Both the position numbers and the translations under genes were made by a program. Below the pieces are notes generated by a model. The model did not search any database. It saw only the letters and a list, made by a program, of their open reading frames with translations, and was not told where the DNA came from. Positions 1 to 4,904 of a stretch of DNA of 6,957 bases are shown here, in pieces. Position 1 is the stretch's first letter; every line of letters begins with the position of its first letter. This stretch comes from CAZTLI01 sp964614375 (GTDB lineage: Bacteria > Chloroflexota > Anaerolineae > Aggregatilineales > Phototrophicaceae). The stretch covers positions 1 to 6,957 of the forward strand of contig CAZTLI010000297.1 of assembly GCA_964614375.1 (NCBI GenBank), in the 5' to 3' direction.

Positions 1-48
1 CAGGGCTGCTGCGAGTGCAAGAAGCGGCAAGCCGAAGTAAATGGACAT
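1..48 (-). CDS. mreD: MreD N-terminus, partial (rod-shape-determining membrane protein)
   Basis: Only the first 16 codons are in the window, reading MSIYFGLPLLALAAAL, a hydrophobic start typical of the first membrane helix of MreD. The ATG at 48 is well fixed: this frame is the same as that of mreC, whose TAG stop lies 24 bases upstream, and no other start codon occurs between them. The Shine-Dalgarno is weak (GAAGGG about 15 bases before the ATG), so translation may depend on coupling to mreC. The identification rests mostly on gene order (mreB, mreC, then mreD is the usual order) and on hydrophobicity, not on a diagnostic motif. MreD is an integral membrane partner of MreC in the elongasome. 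The gene continues beyond position 1. Confidence 0.62.
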   Translation of the reverse strand, partial: MSIYFGLPLLALAAAL

Positions 49-72
49 ACGCGATTTGTTTTGCCCTTCGGT

Positions 73-918
73 CTAATTTTCGGTTTCAAAGACAGAGAAG
101 TCTACAGGGCGAAAACTGGTGATTACCAGTACGATTTCAAGTGTGTCAAAATTGATAAAGCTGCGGACGACTGCTTCTTGATATAGTTCCGACTCAATGC
201 GGCGGGCACTTGTGACAATGCCAATGGGAATGTCGGGCGGTAGATTGCCGCCCAGTCCCGACGTGATAACCACATCATCTTCTTGTATGGTGGCGTCTAG
301 CGGAATAAAGGACATCAGCAAGGTGCCCGCGGCCTGCCCGACGACACTGCCTTCCGCGCGGGTGGTCTGTAAACGGGCGCTAATGAAGCTGTTTTCATCA
401 ACAATCAGTTGCACTCGTGCAATGTCAGCGAAAACATTGATCACGCGCCCGACTAATCCCTGATTGGTAATCACTGCCATACCCACATTGACACCGCTGC
501 GTGTTCCCCGATTGATCACAATCGTTCGTGGAAACCCGTTCAGGTCTATGTTGATGACATCGGCAGTGACAAATTCAAGGTCTTCGCGGGTATTGGTATA
601 GCCTAAAATATCTGCAAGACGCTGATAATCTGCCCCAATTTCGCGCAGCCCGACAACTTCAACCGTCAATCCGGCGATAGTTTCTTCGAGTTCGGCATTG
701 CGTTCTCGTAAGTTTTGCACTTCTGCAAGATCGGTCACAAACCCGGAGATGGTTTGACCAATGCGATTAAAGAATCCCGACACAATATTGAGCGGGGTAG
801 CAGCCGCGCCTTCCAAAGGTGCCAGGGTGCCCGACATGCTGCACAGGAGCAAACTGATACAGAGGAACACGCTAATGCCAAAGAATAAGAGTCGATTCGA
901 ACGCCAACTTCTTCGCAA
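73..918 (-). CDS. mreC: MreC, rod-shape-determining protein
   Basis: MreC is the bitopic elongasome protein that links cytoplasmic MreB and membrane MreD to the peptidoglycan synthases outside the membrane. The 281-residue product is the usual length. It has a basic N-terminus (MRRSWRSNR), one membrane helix at about residues 10-28, a coiled coil at about 61-100 (EVQNLRERNAELEE) for dimerisation, and the two-beta-barrel MreC domain at about 115-275. Family-typical stretches include INRGTRSGVNVGM, GLVGRV, the VITSGLGGNLPPDIPIGIV segment at about 217-235, and the repeated valine-rich strand near the end. The start is TTG at 918, supported by GGAAGGA six bases upstream; no ATG lies in a fitting position. 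It is followed 24 bases later by mreD. It has its own extended -10 promoter, so it need not depend on mreB transcription. Confidence 0.95.
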   Translation of the reverse strand: MRRSWRSNRLLFFGISVFLCISLLLCSMSGTLAPLEGAAATPLNIVSGFFNRIGQTISGFVTDLAEVQNLRERNAELEETIAGLTVEVVGLREIGADYQRLADILGYTNTREDLEFVTADVINIDLNGFPRTIVINRGTRSGVNVGMAVITNQGLVGRVINVFADIARVQLIVDENSFISARLQTTRAEGSVVGQAAGTLLMSFIPLDATIQEDDVVITSGLGGNLPPDIPIGIVTSARRIESELYQEAVVRSFINFDTLEIVLVITSFRPVDFSVFETEN

Positions 919-953
919 TCGAAGTCCTTCCGTTCTGTTACCTATCTAACTGA

Positions 954-962
954 ATTATAGCA
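954..962 (-). promoter_or_regulatory. Extended -10 promoter for mreC(D)
   Basis: Read on the minus strand, TGCTATAAT is a perfect TGn extended -10 with consensus TATAAT at 959-954. A transcript would start near 947, giving a leader of about 28 bases that contains the mreC Shine-Dalgarno GGAAGGA. The -35 match at 17 bases is poor (CTTTAA), which is common for extended -10 promoters. The site lies in the 128-base gap between mreB and mreC. It is predicted from sequence only. Confidence 0.65.
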
Positions 963-1046
963 AAGAGTGACGGGGATTAAAGACAATGCTAAAGGGCGGA
1001 CTAAAGCGGGACATAGTGATAGGGCACGGTGTTGGGCGATGACGAC

Positions 1047-2108
1047 TTAGTGGCGGGTGCTGCCACGCTCTGGTCCAACCAGTAATCGCCGCAGATTATT
1101 ATAATCTTCAAGCACACGACCCGCACCACGCGCCACACACGTCATCGGGTCGTCCGCGACCCACACACGGATATTCACCTCTTCGGAAAGACGTTCTGCC
1201 AATCCTTTGAGTTGCCCGCCACCGCCCGCAAGACAAATGCCACTTTCCATCAGATCGGCGATGAGTTCAGGTGGGGTGTCATCGAGTGCGTCTTTGACAG
1301 TATCAATCAAAATATCCGTTGAACCGTTCGTGGCTTCGCGAATTTCAATCGAACTGATTTCGACCGAATCGGGTAAGCCCGTTACCAGGTTGCGTCCTTT
1401 GATGGTGAATGTGCGTTCCTCCGGGAGTGGGTAGGCTGAACCAATTTGCAACTTCACACGTTCAGCGGTTTGTTCCCCGATGAGCAGGTTATGTTTATTC
1501 CGCATATATTGGACAATATCTTCATCGAGTTCGTCACCCGCGACACGGATAGAGCGACTGAGCACAATACCGCCGAGTGAGAACAAAGCTACTTCTGTTG
1601 TGCCGCCGCCAATATCCACAATCATACTACCGCGTGTTTCGAGGACGGGCAGCCCCGCGCCAATCGCTGCTGCGACAGGCTCTTCAATGAGGTGGGCTTC
1701 GCGCGCACCTGCGCTGATGGTTGCATCCAGCACCGCACGCTTTTCAACTTCGGTGACCCCGCTAGGAATACCAACCACCACACGCGGACGTGGGATAGGC
1801 ACCCATGTTTGTTCGTGCGCTTTGTTGATGAGATAATGGAGCATCGCTTCCGTGACTTCAAACTCGCTAATCACGCCATCACGCAATGGGCGGACAATGA
1901 TGATGTCTTTGGGATTTTTGTTCCACATCTCCTTCGCACGGGCGCCGACCTCTATTGGATTGCGAGTTTTGCGGTCAATTGCCACGAATGACGGTTCATT
2001 GATGACAATGCCTTTACCTCGAACATAAACGAGCGTGTACGCCGTGCCCAGGTCAATACCGATATCAAGCGAGAACAGACCAAAAAAATAGTCTAACGGA
2101 CTTAACAC
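1047..2108 (-). CDS. mreB: MreB, actin-like rod-shape-determining protein
   Basis: MreB is the bacterial actin homologue that forms ATP-dependent antiparallel filaments under the inner membrane and steers lateral wall synthesis. The product is 353 residues, a normal length. Visible actin-fold motifs are the phosphate-1 loop DIGIDLGTAYTLVYV (15-29), the segment GIPSGVTEVEKRAV (113-126), IEEPVAAAIGAGLP (141-154), the phosphate-2 loop MIVDIGGGTTEVA (162-174), GEQTAERVK (211-219) and the adenosine motif ICLAGGGGQLKGL (291-303). The N-terminal MLSPLDYFFGLF is hydrophobic and could act as the membrane-binding segment. The start is GTG at 2108, six bases after AGGAG; the neighbouring frames hit stops at once. 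Two positions differ from the usual MreB wording: Tyr24 where DLGTAN is typical, and AGGGGQLKG where TGGGALLRG is typical. It heads the mreB-mreC-mreD cluster and faces tilS across a divergent gap. Confidence 0.97.
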   Translation of the reverse strand: MLSPLDYFFGLFSLDIGIDLGTAYTLVYVRGKGIVINEPSFVAIDRKTRNPIEVGARAKEMWNKNPKDIIIVRPLRDGVISEFEVTEAMLHYLINKAHEQTWVPIPRPRVVVGIPSGVTEVEKRAVLDATISAGAREAHLIEEPVAAAIGAGLPVLETRGSMIVDIGGGTTEVALFSLGGIVLSRSIRVAGDELDEDIVQYMRNKHNLLIGEQTAERVKLQIGSAYPLPEERTFTIKGRNLVTGLPDSVEISSIEIREATNGSTDILIDTVKDALDDTPPELIADLMESGICLAGGGGQLKGLAERLSEEVNIRVWVADDPMTCVARGAGRVLEDYNNLRRLLVGPERGSTRH

Positions 2109-2140
2109 ACAGTGCTCCTAACGGTAGTCAACCGCGCGAC

Positions 2141-2149
2141 ATTATAACA
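2141..2149 (-). promoter_or_regulatory. Extended -10 promoter for mreB
   Basis: On the minus strand TGTTATAAT is a perfect extended -10, with TATAAT at 2146-2141. Transcription would begin near 2134, giving a leader of about 26 bases carrying the AGGAG of mreB. The -35 candidates are weak (TTCTCC with a 16-base spacer). The architecture closely matches the mreC promoter. Confidence 0.65.
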
Positions 2150-2386
2150 TATCACGCTAGCCGGAGAATATAAAGCACATTTTTCCATCCACTATCCTAT
2201 GTTAAAGGTGAATTCAGTATAATGACTGAAATAGATCTTGTTATCACCAACTGCCTCTGTAACCATTTTGGAACATGTGTAAGGTTTTGATGTTTCCGGT
2301 AAAGCGGTGTCCGTTGAATCTGCCCATTCACAAGTATTTCGCAAGTTATACTATAAACAACTCGAAATTGTAGCCTGTGTGTGTAA
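2150..2386. other. Divergent mreB-tilS intergenic region
   Basis: This AT-rich gap separates the divergent mreB and tilS genes. It holds the TTCAGT/ACTGAA dyad (listed separately) and, closer to tilS, overlapping -10-like hexamers TATACT at 2347-2352 and TATAAA at 2352-2357. TTCACA at 2327-2332 is a possible -35, though the spacing is imperfect (14 or 19 bases). The tilS promoter is therefore not fixed. I see no tRNA, no convincing RNA structure and no convincing small gene. Confidence 0.4.
2213..2230. promoter_or_regulatory. 6-bp dyad enclosing a TATAAT hexamer
   Basis: TTCAGT and ACTGAA form a perfect 6-base inverted repeat with a 6-base spacer. A plus-strand TATAAT (2218-2223) lies inside it. 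No good -35 is visible 16-18 bases upstream (TCCTAT at 17), so promoter function towards tilS is uncertain. The arrangement would suit an operator bound by a dimeric protein. Whether it is functional is inference; a dyad this short can occur by chance. Confidence 0.3.
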
Positions 2387-3820
2387 GTGAAGCGTATGAA
2401 TTTGTCGCGAAAGGTCTATCACAGCTTGCTCAGGCATCACTTGTTGCCAGAAAATCGGCTGCTGGTCGTGGCGGTGTCGGGTGGTGCTGATTCGTTGGTC
2501 TTGCTTCATATTCTGCATACCCTCGCGCCCCAATTGAACCTGAAGCTGCACGTCGCGACGCTCAATCACGGATTACGCGGGAAAGACGGCGCAAGCGATG
2601 TCGCCTGTGTGCGTCAGCTCGCCATAGACTGGAACATCCCTTGTACGGTAGGGCAAGCCGATGTTCCCCAATTGATGCAGGAACAAAAACTTGGGCTAGA
2701 AACCGCTGCTCGACATGCGCGTTATGCTTTTCTCGTTGAAGTTGCGAGGCAGCTGCAAGCGACGCATATTGCTACTGCACATCAGGCGGATGACCAGGCC
2801 GAAACTATTTTGATGCACTTGCTGCGTGGAACAGGGGTCAATGGCTTAATAGGTATGTCATGGCTATCACCCGTACCGGGTTATCCCGATTTTACACTTA
2901 TTCGCCCACTCCGCGACATTACCCGTGCTGAAATTGAAGCCTATTGCGCCACCCACAATTTACACCCCCGCGTTGATGCCAGCAACGCGGATACAGACTT
3001 GTTGCGAAATGCAATCCGCCTGGATATTTTCCCCCAACTACGACATATTAACCCACAGGCGCAGCGCGCCCTCAATCAATTGGCAGATATTGTAGCCATA
3101 GAGCAGGATTTTATCGAACAGCACTATACCAGCACAGTTGCACGGCACAGTGTCCGGTCTGAAGGGCGGTGGTTGCTGCCGCGCGAGATATTTTGCCAAC
3201 TGCATCCTGCGCTGCAACGGCGATTTATCTATCATGCGGCACAGGCACTAAGCCAGAATGATGATCGCTACAGCGGGTATCGCCATATCATCGCTGCGGT
3301 AGCGACGGCGCTTGAGGGGCAGGTTGGCGCGGTGGCACAGTTGCCCGGTGGCTTGCAAGTGCGAGTTGATTACGATGCCATTGTTGTTGAAAGTGTTGAT
3401 GCACCTCGATTGACCGACAATATGCCCTTAATTATGTCTGACAATACAATCTCAATTCCTTTAGGCGGCATTACACCTATTCCGGGTGCAGATTGGTCGC
3501 TTGCCCTATCTAAATCGCCGTTTGAAGGATACCGTGCCCGCATCACACTTCCTGTCGATAGTCGATTATTCGTGCGTCATCGCCAGACGGGTGACCGTTT
3601 TGCGCCATTAGGCATGGGTGGAAAGCATCAAACAGTCAAAAAATGGATGATAAACCGCAAGATTCCGCGCCATTTGCGTGACAAAATCCCTTTATTGGTT
3701 GTCAATGATGAGGTGGCTGTCGTGGTGACGGGCGATACATGGACAGTTTCCGAATCTTTTGCAATTCGTCCTGACTCAGCGCGAATAATCTATATCGGGA
3801 TTGTTGAACCCTCTTTGTGA
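2387..3820 (+). CDS. tilS: tRNA(Ile)-lysidine synthetase TilS
   Basis: TilS uses ATP and lysine to convert the wobble cytidine 34 of the CAU-anticodon tRNA-Ile to lysidine, so that it reads AUA codons; it is normally essential. The 477-residue product is slightly longer than common forms. The N-type ATP pyrophosphatase domain shows the PP-loop SGGADS (31-36), LNHGLRG (59-65), AHQADDQAET (131-140), LLRGTG (145-150), RPLRDITRAEI (173-183) and the NADTDLLRNAIR segment (200-211). A middle helical region follows, and the TilS C-terminal domain covers about 395-455 (RHRQTGDRFAPLGMGG, then KKWMINRKIPRHLRDKIPLL). The start is GTG at 2387 or ATG at 2396 (residue 4); neither has a strong Shine-Dalgarno, so expression may be low. 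No hpt or ftsH, frequent neighbours of tilS elsewhere, is present. Confidence 0.95.
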   Translation: MKRMNLSRKVYHSLLRHHLLPENRLLVVAVSGGADSLVLLHILHTLAPQLNLKLHVATLNHGLRGKDGASDVACVRQLAIDWNIPCTVGQADVPQLMQEQKLGLETAARHARYAFLVEVARQLQATHIATAHQADDQAETILMHLLRGTGVNGLIGMSWLSPVPGYPDFTLIRPLRDITRAEIEAYCATHNLHPRVDASNADTDLLRNAIRLDIFPQLRHINPQAQRALNQLADIVAIEQDFIEQHYTSTVARHSVRSEGRWLLPREIFCQLHPALQRRFIYHAAQALSQNDDRYSGYRHIIAAVATALEGQVGAVAQLPGGLQVRVDYDAIVVESVDAPRLTDNMPLIMSDNTISIPLGGITPIPGADWSLALSKSPFEGYRARITLPVDSRLFVRHRQTGDRFAPLGMGGKHQTVKKWMINRKIPRHLRDKIPLLVVNDEVAVVVTGDTWTVSESFAIRPDSARIIYIGIVEPSL

Positions 3821-3866
3821 TTATGTTAGTTAAGATAATACTGTAAAAATTCCACAAACCCCCATG

Positions 3867-3901
3867 TTTCGCTTGCGAAAATAGTTTAACTCATGTATCC
3901 T
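3867..3901 (+). promoter_or_regulatory. Putative promoter of the response regulator gene with dyad over the -35
   Basis: TTGCGA at 3873-3878 and TATCCT at 3896-3901 are 17 bases apart, each matching 4 of 6 sigma-70 consensus bases. A transcript would start near 3908, with a leader of about 42 bases ending in the strong GGAGAGGTGG before the ATG. The perfect dyad TTTCGC-TT-GCGAAA (3867-3880) overlaps the -35, a position suited to a repressor or autoregulator. As RNA it could only make a short stem, with no U-run, so it is not a convincing terminator for tilS. Confidence 0.4.
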
Positions 3902-3949
3902 TGAGGAAAAATAAGGAAAAAGTAAACAGACGGAGAGGTGGAATAAATT

Positions 3950-4813
3950 ATGTCTGCTGCTACCGAGACTGCACACATTTTAGTGGTTGATGACGAGGGG
4001 GCCAACCGCTACTCCGTAAGTAAGACGCTGCAACGTGTGGGCTATATGGTCAGCGAAGCCGCCAGTGGTGAAGATGCCCTGGAGTTAATGGGTGAAGAAA
4101 TCTTTGATGTGGTGCTCACGGATATACGAATGCCGGGATTAGATGGGGTGGAACTGCTGCGGCGCATCAAAGAGCAAGCCCCTGACGCAATCGTCATTTT
4201 GATGACAGGTTATGCCAGTTTAGGAACATCAGTCGAGGCGCTGCGACTGGGCGCACACGATTACCTCATTAAACCCGCGTCCAGCCACGATATTCGTACC
4301 AGTGTGGCGCGCGGGGTAGAACGTGCCCATAATCTTAATCGGCGGCGTCAACTGCTAGATGCTATCAAGAACGATGTTTTTGAACTCTCCCGCAATGATA
4401 TTGAGCCTGCTCGTGTGACAAATAACTTTGATGATGGGCCGATGAATGAAACGACTGCCTATCGCCCACCGACTGAACTCATTCCTGAAGCGCCATCAAA
4501 TAGTATGCAGCTTGGGCCATTGACCGTTTACCCCGGACGCTATCAAATTGCCGTTGGTGACACCGACATTGATCTTACGCCCACAGAATTTGATTTGCTG
4601 CTCTATTTAGCCGCGCATCGTGGGCGCGTTGTGCCCTGTCATGAACTGGTGCGCGAAGTGCGCGGTTATGCCGTTGACGAAGCAGAAGCCCGTGAGGTCA
4701 TTCGCCCGCATGTAAGCAATCTGCGTCGCAAGCTCAAGAGTGCGGGGCAAGATGCAGATTTGATTGTGAACGTGCGTGGCATAGGCTATCGTTTGAGCGA
4801 AAGAGCGAACTAA
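3950..4813 (+). CDS. Response regulator: NtrC-like receiver with OmpR/PhoB-type DNA-binding domain
   Basis: This is a two-component transcription regulator of 287 residues. The receiver domain (about 9-125) has the acidic pair Asp14-Asp15, phosphoacceptor Asp58 in TDIRMPGLDG, Thr86 in LMTGYAS and Lys108 in LIKP, so it should be phosphorylatable. Its wording resembles NtrC-family receivers more than PhoB ones. A linker of about 60 residues follows: a basic helical part (129-145), then a Pro/Asn/Glu-rich, probably flexible stretch (150-187). The C-terminal winged helix (188-285) is OmpR/PhoB-type: LTPTEFDLLLYLAAHRG, recognition-helix region EVIRPHVSNLRRKL (249-262) and the hairpin VRGIGYRL (275-282). 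The ATG at 3950 lies behind GGAGAGGTGG. No histidine kinase is adjacent, so its partner must lie elsewhere. Its target genes are unknown. An intrinsic terminator follows. Confidence 0.92.
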   Translation: MSAATETAHILVVDDEGANRYSVSKTLQRVGYMVSEAASGEDALELMGEEIFDVVLTDIRMPGLDGVELLRRIKEQAPDAIVILMTGYASLGTSVEALRLGAHDYLIKPASSHDIRTSVARGVERAHNLNRRRQLLDAIKNDVFELSRNDIEPARVTNNFDDGPMNETTAYRPPTELIPEAPSNSMQLGPLTVYPGRYQIAVGDTDIDLTPTEFDLLLYLAAHRGRVVPCHELVREVRGYAVDEAEAREVIRPHVSNLRRKLKSAGQDADLIVNVRGIGYRLSERAN

Positions 4814-4848
4814 CACACACGATTAAAACGTGTTTTGAGTCGGGGAAG

Positions 4849-4878
4849 CAACGGGCCTTTTGGCCTGTTGTTGTTTTG
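4849..4878 (+). terminator. Rho-independent terminator after the response regulator gene
   Basis: CAACGGGCC and GGCCTGTTG form a 9-base stem with one G-U pair around a TTTT loop (4858-4861), followed by the T-rich TTGTTTTG. It lies 35 bases after the regulator stop and 27 bases before the next ATG, so it should reduce or end read-through. A weaker stem (ACACG/CGTGT, 4817-4833) just upstream may add to it. Confidence 0.75.
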
Positions 4879-4904
4879 TGGGGTTGATAAGGTGTTAAAT
4901 CACT

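Noticed and set aside
1207..1991. Plus-strand frames opposite mreB and a shifted minus-strand frame
   Set aside because: They are shadows of the strongly conserved mreB reading frame, with low-complexity Ser/Arg-rich products.
2290..2373. A 27-codon open frame with AAGG five bases upstream, ending just before tilS
   Set aside because: It could be a leader peptide, but it has no regulatory codon run, no attenuator hairpin and no recognisable sequence. It is likely chance in AT-rich spacer.
3867..3880. TTTCGCTTGCGAAA as a tilS terminator
   Set aside because: The stem is only 5-6 bases and no T-run follows it on either strand, so an operator-like role is more plausible.
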